The notes below the pieces were generated by a model that saw nothing but the letters and a program-made list of their open reading frames with translations, did not search any database and was not told the origin of the DNA. A program made the position numbers and the translations under genes. From contig NZ_ML178720.1 of the NCBI RefSeq assembly GCF_004360155.1, positions 91,078-155,077 of the forward strand: 64,000 nucleotides of DNA. Direction: 5' to 3'. Positions 9,156 through 16,849 of this stretch are shown piece by piece (position 1 is the first letter of the stretch; the number at the start of each line of letters is the position of its first letter). The DNA comes from Paraglaciecola marina (GTDB lineage: Bacteria > Pseudomonadota > Gammaproteobacteria > Enterobacterales > Alteromonadaceae).

Positions 9156-9686
9156 ATGGCAAATAAAAAAAGTAATGAAGATAACCAATCAAATCCGGTG
9201 TCTGAATTAGATAGCCTTAGAAATATAGTATTCGGCGCGGCAAAAAGTGAGATTGAGCAACGGATTTCTGCTTTAGAGCAACAAACACTAGATAGCTTTA
9301 AAAAAATGGAGCTGTTAATAGAGAAGAATGCAAAATCTTTACATGCAAGTATGCAAGATGGCTTTAATCAATTAGAAGACAAACTTGCCTTAGCTGACCA
9401 AGGACAGGAACAAAAATCAGCAGAGCTTAATGCATATGCAGACAAAATTTCCTCAGAGTTAGAAATGGCTGAAACTAGCAGCAAACAAGAAACTGACGAG
9501 TTACATAAACGAATCGACACTGAAGTAAATGAGCTTACTATTAAGTTCAACCATCAACTTGAAGAAGCACTAGCTAAACTGACACAGGTATCTTCAGAGT
9601 TAAATTCGACTAAAACAGACCGTAAAACTTTAGCTAAACTACTCGCTACTGTTGCTTCTAACCTTGAAACTGGCGACGAAGAGTAG
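9156..9686 (+). CDS. Coiled-coil protein, first gene of a GTPase/OmpA/EAL cluster
   Basis: A 176-residue acidic, mostly helical protein without signal peptide or membrane segment. From about residue 30 to 165 it is rich in Glu, Lys, Gln and Leu in heptad-like spacing, which predicts a long coiled coil. Residues 21-27 (LRNIVFG) match residues 20-26 of the next protein (LRDIVLG), so the two share a short N-terminal motif. A GGGGG-type ribosome-binding site precedes the ATG, and the next gene begins 8 bases after the stop. I do not recognise a named family. A structural or scaffolding partner of the membrane protein encoded next is the natural inference. Confidence 0.8.
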   Translation: MANKKSNEDNQSNPVSELDSLRNIVFGAAKSEIEQRISALEQQTLDSFKKMELLIEKNAKSLHASMQDGFNQLEDKLALADQGQEQKSAELNAYADKISSELEMAETSSKQETDELHKRIDTEVNELTIKFNHQLEEALAKLTQVSSELNSTKTDRKTLAKLLATVASNLETGDEE

Positions 9687-9694
9687 CCAAAGTA

Positions 9695-11485
9695 ATGCTA
9701 GAAAATAACCAAGGGGCATCTAAACAATCTAGCGATCAACAAATGCAAGAATTGCGTGACATAGTGTTAGGTGATGATGGCCAGTATGTTACTGAAAAAA
9801 TTAAAGAAAATGCTAGGTTAATGGTGAGTGAAGTTTTATCTGAAGCATTACACGACCGAGAAAAACAAGACGGTTCAGTTAATACGGTACTACTCCCCCT
9901 TGTTGAAAAGTCCGTTGAAACATCAATTACCAATCATAGCCAACAATTTGTAGGGTATTTATATCCCTTAGTAGGTAGCTTAGTTCGCAAATCCGTCACA
10001 GCATTCATTACCGAGTTTCTCGAAAAAACCAATACTTTGTTAGAGAACAGTTTTACGGTTAAAGGTCTCAAATGGCGCTTTAAAGCTTGGCAAGCGGGAA
10101 TTAGCTTTTCCCAGTATGCAGCCAGCCAAACCTTTGCATTCAGAGTAGAGCAGGTATTTTTAATACATAGTGAAACGGGGTTACTTCTAAACTCTGTATC
10201 TTATGGCTTAGACACGGGTACAGATCCTGACTTAATGTCCTCAATGTTAACCGCAATAAATGATTTTGTTTCAGACTCTTTCAAGCCTAATCAGAGCCCC
10301 AGTGAACAGCACTTAAATGTAATACGTACCAGTGACTTTTCTTTATTGATAAAACCAGGGCCCAAAGCCGTTGTAGTGGCCTCTATTACAGGAAATATGC
10401 CCCAAGGTGTGGCTAATCAACTACAACAAACATTAGAAGAAATTCACAGGCTTTATGATCAAGAGTTAACAAATTTTAATGGCGATACTGTGCCCTTTGA
10501 GCATACACAAAATCAATTACGAAACTGTTTAATCTCAGAGTTAAAACCAGAACACCAAGATAAAAAGAAAAAGCCTTGGTTCGCTTGGATTCTGGTGAGT
10601 ATGTTTTTTATTGGGTTTGGATACCTTGGTATCAAACAATGGCAAGCCCATAAGTTATTAGAAAAAGTAGAGCAACTAGACAACGAACCAGGTATTTTAA
10701 TTACTGACATCTCTACGCTTGGCTTAAACAAGGTCCAGTTAAATGTACTAAGAGACCCTGCTGCACAACCTATTAGCGAATGGTTACAACAGCAGAGTAT
10801 TGAACAACAAAATATACGGCTCAAAGAACGAGCTTATTTATCCCTTGAACCCCGCTTAATGCAACTGAAAGTAAAGGGTGTTTTAAAACAATTCCCTAAC
10901 ATTCAAGTAGATTGGTCTTTGGGGTATCCTCAGTTTACTGGCCAAACAAGCATCAGTGAACAGCTTCGGTTAAAAGCAGAACTAACAACTATCACTGGGC
11001 TTAACCTTCAAAGCAATTGGATGAATACCTTATCTATAGAGGACTCTGCAACAGACCCTCTAGACGACCCACAGCTACTAAAAGAGATTTTGGATATAAA
11101 AGTTGCTGAAATAAATAGGCTACACGTTACCTTTGGCAATGGAGAAAGTGAATTATCCAGCAATGCCGCACACGTGCTAACATCAGTAGCACAACAATTC
11201 AAAGATCTTGAGTCATTAACTGAGCGGTTACGCTTGTCCATCAGCCTTATCATAATGGGAACCAGCGATATGTCTGGCGACCATGACTATAATAAAATAC
11301 TGAGTCAAGTGCGGGCGGATAATGTAAAGTCTAAATTACAACAACTAGGAATTGACGAAAAGCGCTTAAATGCAATAGGATTGGGCGTAATAGATTTAAA
11401 CACTACACAAAAAGACGCCAGGATGGTCTTGTTAAATGTGGTATATTTTAATACAGCCAAACCCATCATAAATAACTTCGAGTAG
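9695..11485 (+). CDS. Inner-membrane protein with roadblock-like cytoplasmic region and periplasmic OmpA-like domain
   Basis: A 596-residue protein. Residues 20-26 carry LRDIVLG, and residues 60-145 are helical (PLVEKSVETSI, YPLVGSLVRKSV, WRFKAWQAG). Residues 147-260 follow the pattern of a roadblock/LC7 (longin-like) domain: VEQVFLIHSETGLLL, then DPDLMSSMLTAINDFV, then a second sheet and a helix. A single membrane span lies at about 295-313 after a KKKK stop-transfer cluster. The C-terminal 120 residues resemble OmpA/MotB: a LHVTFGNG strand, GTSDMSG in place of GHTD, and the conserved Arg in SQVRADNV, so peptidoglycan binding is likely. Similar proteins with the LIHxETGLLL and MLTAIxDFVxDSF blocks are known to me from cyanobacteria and other groups. 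Linkage to the GTPase gene suggests it is the GTPase's regulator or anchor. Confidence 0.8.
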   Translation: MLENNQGASKQSSDQQMQELRDIVLGDDGQYVTEKIKENARLMVSEVLSEALHDREKQDGSVNTVLLPLVEKSVETSITNHSQQFVGYLYPLVGSLVRKSVTAFITEFLEKTNTLLENSFTVKGLKWRFKAWQAGISFSQYAASQTFAFRVEQVFLIHSETGLLLNSVSYGLDTGTDPDLMSSMLTAINDFVSDSFKPNQSPSEQHLNVIRTSDFSLLIKPGPKAVVVASITGNMPQGVANQLQQTLEEIHRLYDQELTNFNGDTVPFEHTQNQLRNCLISELKPEHQDKKKKPWFAWILVSMFFIGFGYLGIKQWQAHKLLEKVEQLDNEPGILITDISTLGLNKVQLNVLRDPAAQPISEWLQQQSIEQQNIRLKERAYLSLEPRLMQLKVKGVLKQFPNIQVDWSLGYPQFTGQTSISEQLRLKAELTTITGLNLQSNWMNTLSIEDSATDPLDDPQLLKEILDIKVAEINRLHVTFGNGESELSSNAAHVLTSVAQQFKDLESLTERLRLSISLIIMGTSDMSGDHDYNKILSQVRADNVKSKLQQLGIDEKRLNAIGLGVIDLNTTQKDARMVLLNVVYFNTAKPIINNFE

Positions 11486-11526
11486 ATAATGAGAAGCACA
11501 CGCGGTATAGAGGTTCTAGTAACACC

Positions 11527-12018
11527 ATGATGCAAAAAAAAGTATGCTTACTTGGTGCATCTGGAGTAGGGAAAACCAGTCTAATAAAACAGTATGTCGA
11601 AGGTATTTTCTCTGAAAAATATCTTACATCTATTGGTGTTAAGATTGATAAAAAACAAGTAGAAACTAAATCAGGTCAAGTCAAGTTGATGATTTGGGAC
11701 ATAGAAGGTATTGATCGGTATTGCGGTTTTCAACCTAAATATCTGAGAGGCGCCTCCGCCTATATTATAGTCTCCGACCAAACTCGCTCCCAGTCTTTGC
11801 TTGAAGGCGTTGAAATTCAAAAAATGATAAAAGAAGTAACAGATATTCCCGGGTTACTAGCCATTAATAAATCTGACCTACCAGAAGCTTGGCATTGGAG
11901 TCAAAAAGAACTTGAAGACATCCAAAGTGGATACGAGAAGACATTCCATACCAGTGCAAAAACTGGGGAAAATGTAGAAAACATGTTCACCCACCTAGCT
12001 CAAATAATTGCAGAGTAA
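11527..12018 (+). CDS. Rab/Ras-like small GTPase
   Basis: A 163-residue single-domain GTPase. It has G1 GASGVGKT (residues 10-17), switch I YLTSIGVKI (Rab-like, with Ser35 directly before IG where Thr is usual), G3 WDIEGI (57-62), G4 NKSD (114-117) and G5 TSAK (142-145). The residue equivalent to Ras Gln61 is Ile62, which predicts weak intrinsic hydrolysis and dependence on a partner. There is no C-terminal Cys for lipidation and no membrane segment, so it is cytosolic or recruited by a partner. Prokaryotic Ras-like GTPases such as MglA work with roadblock proteins; here the preceding gene encodes a roadblock-like region. The start ATG-ATG is ambiguous by one codon. Confidence 0.92.
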   Translation: MMQKKVCLLGASGVGKTSLIKQYVEGIFSEKYLTSIGVKIDKKQVETKSGQVKLMIWDIEGIDRYCGFQPKYLRGASAYIIVSDQTRSQSLLEGVEIQKMIKEVTDIPGLLAINKSDLPEAWHWSQKELEDIQSGYEKTFHTSAKTGENVENMFTHLAQIIAE

Positions 12019-12026
12019 AATTAAGC

Positions 12027-14174
12027 ATGGATGCATCACTTCTCAAAACACTAGGCTTATTGGATTGTATTATTATTCAACGGGTGAACACTAATGAATT
12101 TGAAGTGTTATATATGTCCAATAATTGGGCAACTGAGTTATTACCTGAGGCAGTTGGGATATTTACCTTTAGTGAAGATTCATCCCCCTATCTTTTAGAT
12201 TTTTTGATTGATGCTAAAAACTTATGGAACTCTGAAAAAGACGGAAAAATTGATTCTGGTATCTGGTCAGAACAACTCCCCAGCCAGTTAATTAGGCTGG
12301 AAGCTACCGCTTTTTATAAAAATAAAAATCAATTTCTGCAAATAAATAAAATAGATACTAGCTACGAAGAAAAGCAAAAAACTCTACAAATAGCTCGAGA
12401 GTTGATGTTTTCTGCAGACAAAATATCCGAACAACATGAATATTTACATGCAAAAATGGATGAGCTACTCAGTGGGCCCACTCAAACATTCTTTTTAAAA
12501 CAACAGATATCTCAAGCCCTAGAACAAACAGACTTAGGGGTGGCTATACTTACTCCTGAATTACAAATAGTGAATAGTAACCCAGCTTTAAAAGCATTGT
12601 TCACCGACTCGAACATAAAAATAAATATCCCCGAAGACAGGCTAGTAATCGAGCTATTTAGAACCCAATACCCAGAATGTGAACGAATTTTTTCAACTGG
12701 AAGCACTTGGAGTGGAGAGCTTTATTGGTTAAATCCACCTAGACATGGAAAATGGTTAAAGATGACCATACATCCAATAATGTCCGCAAATCAGGTAATA
12801 CAATATTGGATATTGAGCGTAAGTGACATTACGCAAATTAAGTTTTTACTAAAACGCAATGAAAAATTAGTTCACTTTGACGCGGTTACCGACTTACCAA
12901 ATCGACAGTTTTTTTGGAAAAAACTTGAAGAAAAAGTCAATCAAAGTTTGCCTTTTTGTTTACTGTATTGTGATATAAAAAACTTTAAACGAATTAATGA
13001 GCTATATGGTCATCAAATTGGTGATCAAGCCATTAAGGAGCTAGCGAGTCGGCTCAACTCAATCACTCAAGGAGATGATTTATTAGCTAGAATTGGGGGC
13101 ACAGAATTCGCTGTAATAATGAATTTGAAAGAAGGTAGCCCTAGTCAATCTATTAAATATCAAGAACAATGCTCTAAGTTTGCTGAAGAATTAATTAACT
13201 CATGTCGTATTCCATTCTACCCAGCACCAGGGCAAAAATGTGAGATTGGACTAAATGTAGGAGCCGCTGTTTTTCCGTTAGACTCCAGTAATGCCGAAGA
13301 ACTCATGAAATATGCAGATTTAGCAGTATATTCTGCCAAAAAGCAAAAAAGTCAAAGTAGTATCCAGTTCTACTCAAAACAACTCATAGAAGCTTCACGT
13401 AAACGCATAGAAATGGAAGATGCATTGCGAGTCGCGATTAAAAACCAAGAATTTGAAATATTTTTACAACCTATCTTAGATTTATCTACTAATAAAATTG
13501 TAAAAGCAGAAGCGTTAATCCGCTGGCGCCAAAAAGGACACGCACTAGTTTCACCTGAAGAGTTTATTCCTCTAGCCGAACAAACAGGGCTAATCATTCC
13601 AATTGGTAAGTGGGTTATCAGCGAAGCTTTTAGGCTACTAGCTCAACTTAACAAGCAAGGAGAATCAATTTCTATTGCAATAAACTTATCTCCTCGCCAA
13701 ATAAGTGATCGCCAATTATTTGAGTTCATTCAAAGTAACGTAGATGAGTATAAAATCAATGCGCAAAAAGTTGAATTCGAACTAACCGAAGGGGTACTTA
13801 TTGACAATTATGAGAAAGTGCACCTGCTTCTCGAGCAGATACATGAATTAGGCATGAAGGTATCCATTGATGATTTTGGCACTGGATATAGCTCTCTGTC
13901 GTATTTACAAAAATTGCGTATTGACCACCTCAAAATAGACCGAGCCTTCATTAAAGAGCTAACTGAATCTAGCAAGGAAGGGGATTTTGCTTTAATTCTA
14001 GCGATTATCTCTATGGCAAAAAGCTTAAATCTTGGAGTCATTGCAGAAGGGGTAGAAACTCAAGTTCAGCGTAATTTCTTAGTCACAAACAATTGCAATG
14101 TTGCACAAGGTTATCTATTTAGCCCCCCTCTACCTTTTATTGATTTTTGCCAACTACTAAAAGGTAATAGTTAG
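12027..14174 (+). CDS. PAS-GGDEF-EAL protein, probable c-di-GMP phosphodiesterase
   Basis: A 715-residue cytosolic protein. An N-terminal PAS-like sensor (about 1-110) is followed by a helical linker, a second PAS domain (about 160-280), a GGDEF domain (about 285-450) and an EAL domain (about 455-710). The GGDEF active-site motif reads GGTEF, so the metal/catalytic acidic residue is replaced and cyclase activity is unlikely. The EAL domain looks complete: AEALIRW, INLSPRQ, ELTEGVLI, IDDFGTGYSSL, LKIDRAF, AEGVET and QGYLFSPPL. It should therefore hydrolyse cyclic di-GMP. It starts 8 bases after the GTPase stop and appears to be the output of the cluster. It ends 12 bases before the convergent DUF1304 gene. 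Confidence 0.93.
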   Translation: MDASLLKTLGLLDCIIIQRVNTNEFEVLYMSNNWATELLPEAVGIFTFSEDSSPYLLDFLIDAKNLWNSEKDGKIDSGIWSEQLPSQLIRLEATAFYKNKNQFLQINKIDTSYEEKQKTLQIARELMFSADKISEQHEYLHAKMDELLSGPTQTFFLKQQISQALEQTDLGVAILTPELQIVNSNPALKALFTDSNIKINIPEDRLVIELFRTQYPECERIFSTGSTWSGELYWLNPPRHGKWLKMTIHPIMSANQVIQYWILSVSDITQIKFLLKRNEKLVHFDAVTDLPNRQFFWKKLEEKVNQSLPFCLLYCDIKNFKRINELYGHQIGDQAIKELASRLNSITQGDDLLARIGGTEFAVIMNLKEGSPSQSIKYQEQCSKFAEELINSCRIPFYPAPGQKCEIGLNVGAAVFPLDSSNAEELMKYADLAVYSAKKQKSQSSIQFYSKQLIEASRKRIEMEDALRVAIKNQEFEIFLQPILDLSTNKIVKAEALIRWRQKGHALVSPEEFIPLAEQTGLIIPIGKWVISEAFRLLAQLNKQGESISIAINLSPRQISDRQLFEFIQSNVDEYKINAQKVEFELTEGVLIDNYEKVHLLLEQIHELGMKVSIDDFGTGYSSLSYLQKLRIDHLKIDRAFIKELTESSKEGDFALILAIISMAKSLNLGVIAEGVETQVQRNFLVTNNCNVAQGYLFSPPLPFIDFCQLLKGNS

Positions 14175-14186
14175 CTTAAACAAACC

Positions 14187-14573
14187 CTAGGAAAACAAAC
14201 GTTGTTCACCGGCTCTGCGCCTTTTACTTTTAATGACGAGTAACAAGGTGATAAATGCAGGTAATGCTTGAATATATAAAATACTTGTTTTAGCAGTAAG
14301 TCCACCGAAGATTCCAGCAATCACAATACACATTAATAAAAAAACTTTTAAAGTTTGATTACCCGTTATTAATCCTAACAGCAATCCCAGCCCTAAAAAG
14401 CCATTATACAAACCTTGGTTCATAGCTAATACTTCTGAGGACTTAGCAACTTCTTCGGTCATTGAAAATATCTTGTGACCTATTGGATGATCCCAAAAAA
14501 ACATTTCTAACACTAAAAAACCAAAATGTAGAGCGGCAACAAGAAACGTCATAAAACCAGCTAAGAACTTCAT
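14187..14573 (-). CDS. DUF1304 membrane protein
   Basis: A 128-residue protein with four hydrophobic segments. It carries the DUF1304 hallmarks: an H near the first helix, LEMFFWDHPIG, and the NQGLYNGFLGLGLLLG block. Its biochemical role is unknown. It ends in a basic tail (KSKRRRAGEQR), which suggests a cytosolic C-terminus. It is convergent with the GGDEF-EAL gene, 12 bases away, and is unlikely to be functionally tied to that cluster. Confidence 0.85.
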   Translation of the reverse strand: MKFLAGFMTFLVAALHFGFLVLEMFFWDHPIGHKIFSMTEEVAKSSEVLAMNQGLYNGFLGLGLLLGLITGNQTLKVFLLMCIVIAGIFGGLTAKTSILYIQALPAFITLLLVIKSKRRRAGEQRLFS

Positions 14574-14682
14574 TCGACAAACCTATGATTATTTTTATTG
14601 TGGAATTTATAGTGTGGGAATTTATATGAAGTTGCAAGAATAGCACTCAATACAAAGACAAAAATGCTGTTTAACAGGAAAT

Positions 14683-14708
14683 AAAAAAGCGCCTTTCGGC
14701 GCTTTTTT
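14683..14708. terminator. Bidirectional Rho-independent terminator after hflC
   Basis: AAAAAAGCGCC-TTTC-GGCGCTTTTTT: a stem of GC pairs extended by A/T pairs, with a GAAA tetraloop when read on the minus strand and six T after the stem. It lies 15 bases after the hflC stop and ends the long minus-strand hfq-hflX-hflK-hflC series. Confidence 0.93.
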
Positions 14709-14722
14709 AATATTAGGGTTAA

Positions 14723-15604
14723 CTATTTACCCATCTGACCTTTCATATATCTGAAGAAGTCACTATCAGGTTCAACCACTAACACGTCTTGTTTACTACT
14801 AAAGCTTTTCTTGTATGCATCCATACTACGTAAAAAGCTGTAAAATTCGGGATCTTTAGTATAAGTCTCTGCATAAATTTGCGCAGCTTGGGCATCACCC
14901 TCACCTTTCAACTTACGTAAGTTACGCTCCGCATCAGCTAACATAACCGTTACTTTAGCATCGATGTCAGCTTTGATAAATTCAGCCTTCTCTTTACCTT
15001 CAGATCTATGTTCTCTTGCAACCGCTTCACGCTCGGTACGCATACGTTGGAATATAAAGTTACGTACTTCAGTAGGCAAGTTAATTTGCTTAACTCGAAC
15101 ATCCACAATCTCTATACCTAGCTCATCAGAGCTAGAAGAAGCCTGTTCCATTGCTTCGTCCATCAATTCTGAACGCTCACCTGAAACAATTTGTTGAATA
15201 GTTCGTGTACCAAACTCAGAACGTAAACCGTTATTTACTTTCTGTTGTAATAACACCTCGGCATTACCTTTGATGCCACCAGTGGCTAAATAGTAAGTAG
15301 CAAAATCTTTAATTTTCCACTTCACGTATAAATTAACGATTAAGTCTTTTTTCTCTGCCGTTACAAAACGATCTGGCGCTTCGTCTAATGTTTGTATGCG
15401 AGAATCTAACTTAACCACTCTATCAAAGAATGGTAGTTTGAAATGTAACCCCGGCTCAAAGACAACTGTGTCTCCAGTGTCATTATCTCGTTGCACTTTC
15501 CCAAACTGAATAACAATTGCTTTGGTGCCTTCATCTACAACAAAAAGTGAACCAGACGCAAGTAGAGCTAAGACGACAACAATTACTCCAATAAAATTCT
15601 TCAT
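14723..15604 (-). CDS. hflC: FtsH regulator HflC
   Basis: A 293-residue SPFH/band-7 protein with one N-terminal membrane anchor (about residues 4-22). The SPFH domain begins at VDEGTKAIVIQFGKV, with the periplasmic helical region RTEREAVAREHRSEGKEKAE downstream. With HflK it forms the large periplasm-facing cage around the FtsH protease in the inner membrane and modulates its activity. The gene starts 3 bases after the hflK stop, so the pair is co-translated. The terminator just downstream marks it as the last gene of the block. Confidence 0.96.
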   Translation of the reverse strand: MKNFIGVIVVVLALLASGSLFVVDEGTKAIVIQFGKVQRDNDTGDTVVFEPGLHFKLPFFDRVVKLDSRIQTLDEAPDRFVTAEKKDLIVNLYVKWKIKDFATYYLATGGIKGNAEVLLQQKVNNGLRSEFGTRTIQQIVSGERSELMDEAMEQASSSSDELGIEIVDVRVKQINLPTEVRNFIFQRMRTEREAVAREHRSEGKEKAEFIKADIDAKVTVMLADAERNLRKLKGEGDAQAAQIYAETYTKDPEFYSFLRSMDAYKKSFSSKQDVLVVEPDSDFFRYMKGQMGK

Positions 15605-15607
15605 AGC

Positions 15608-16765
15608 TTAGTTTCTCCCACTACGTAGGCCATTACCACGAGTGGTTCTGGTGTTACTTGATACTGGCTGGCTACTATCATCTTGATTTTGTAAACCTTC
15701 TAATGTACTCCGGATATTAGCTGGAATACTTGGGCCAGACTGACGCTCTAGTATTTTATCTAAGGGTAAATACATCATATTGCCTGTACCTTGGGTATCC
15801 ACCAAAATCTTACTCGTATTACTGTAAACTTCTTCTAACGTCTCTATATATATCCGGCTACGGGTAACTTCAGGCGCCGCTGTGTATTGGGGAAGTAACT
15901 CTTCAAAGCGAGCTATTTCACCTTGCGCTTCTAAGGTTACACGTTCTTTATATGCCTGTGCTTCTTGTGCCATACGGTTTACTTGACCACGAGCACGGGG
16001 CTCTATTTCACGAGAGTAGGCTTCTGCTTCATTAATAAAGCGTTGTTCATCTTCCTGAGCTGCAATTGCATCATCAAACGCTTCTTTCACTTCTTCAGGC
16101 GGTCTAGCGTCTTTAAAGTTTAAGTCAACGATAGTAATTCCCATATCGTATGACTCAATAATACCTATTAGCTCATCACGCACACTCTGCCTTGCGCCTT
16201 CACGACCAGCAGTCAAAACACTATCCATCTTAGAATGCCCGACAACATACCGAATTGCACTGTCAAATGCCTGACTAAGACTTTCTTCAGGGCTAGTTAC
16301 AGCAAAGGTATATTTATAAGGTTCTAAAATTTTGTATTGTACTTCCATTTCAACACGGACTACGTTTTCGTCTTCGGTCAACATAGAGCCAGATGAAGGC
16401 ATAGAGCGCACGGTTTGCACATCTACTGGAATAACCCTATCTACAAAAGTAGGTTTCCATTGAAGTCCAGGCTCAACAAATTTATTAAATTCACCAAAAC
16501 GAAGAACCACGCCACGCTCAGCTTCTCGAATCGTATAAAATCCACTAAACACGTAAACCACGACTAAAATACCGAGTATAACTGCCAGACCGATCCCGCC
16601 TAAGCCTTTGCCGCCAGTGGAGCCACCTTTGCCACCGCCACCAAACTTACTAAATTTACCCATTAAATTTTTAAATACCTCATCTAAATCAGGTGGACCT
16701 TGATCACGGCCACCCTTATTTTTCCAAGGATCATTATTGTTACCACCGGGCTCATTCCAAGCCAT
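15608..16765 (-). CDS. hflK: FtsH regulator HflK
   Basis: A 385-residue SPFH protein with the typical Gly/Asn/Asp-rich cytosolic N-terminus (MAWNEPGGNN, then GGGGKGG), a membrane span at about 57-76 and the band-7 domain (REAERGVVLRFGEF). A long helical region follows, rich in AQEAQAYKERV-type repeats. It ends in a Ser/Thr/Arg-rich tail. It partners HflC in the HflKC-FtsH complex. It lies about 85 bases downstream of hflX. Confidence 0.96.
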   Translation of the reverse strand: MAWNEPGGNNNDPWKNKGGRDQGPPDLDEVFKNLMGKFSKFGGGGKGGSTGGKGLGGIGLAVILGILVVVYVFSGFYTIREAERGVVLRFGEFNKFVEPGLQWKPTFVDRVIPVDVQTVRSMPSSGSMLTEDENVVRVEMEVQYKILEPYKYTFAVTSPEESLSQAFDSAIRYVVGHSKMDSVLTAGREGARQSVRDELIGIIESYDMGITIVDLNFKDARPPEEVKEAFDDAIAAQEDEQRFINEAEAYSREIEPRARGQVNRMAQEAQAYKERVTLEAQGEIARFEELLPQYTAAPEVTRSRIYIETLEEVYSNTSKILVDTQGTGNMMYLPLDKILERQSGPSIPANIRSTLEGLQNQDDSSQPVSSNTRTTRGNGLRSGRN

Positions 16766-16849
16766 TATTATTCTCCAGCTAGTTAATTCAAAATAGGCTA
16801 AACCTATTTACAATACGTAATTCTTAATTTTTTGATCTGTATCTAGTTT

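Noticed and set aside
12027-14174. Active diguanylate cyclase
   Set aside because: GGTEF replaces GGDEF, so synthesis of c-di-GMP is not claimed.
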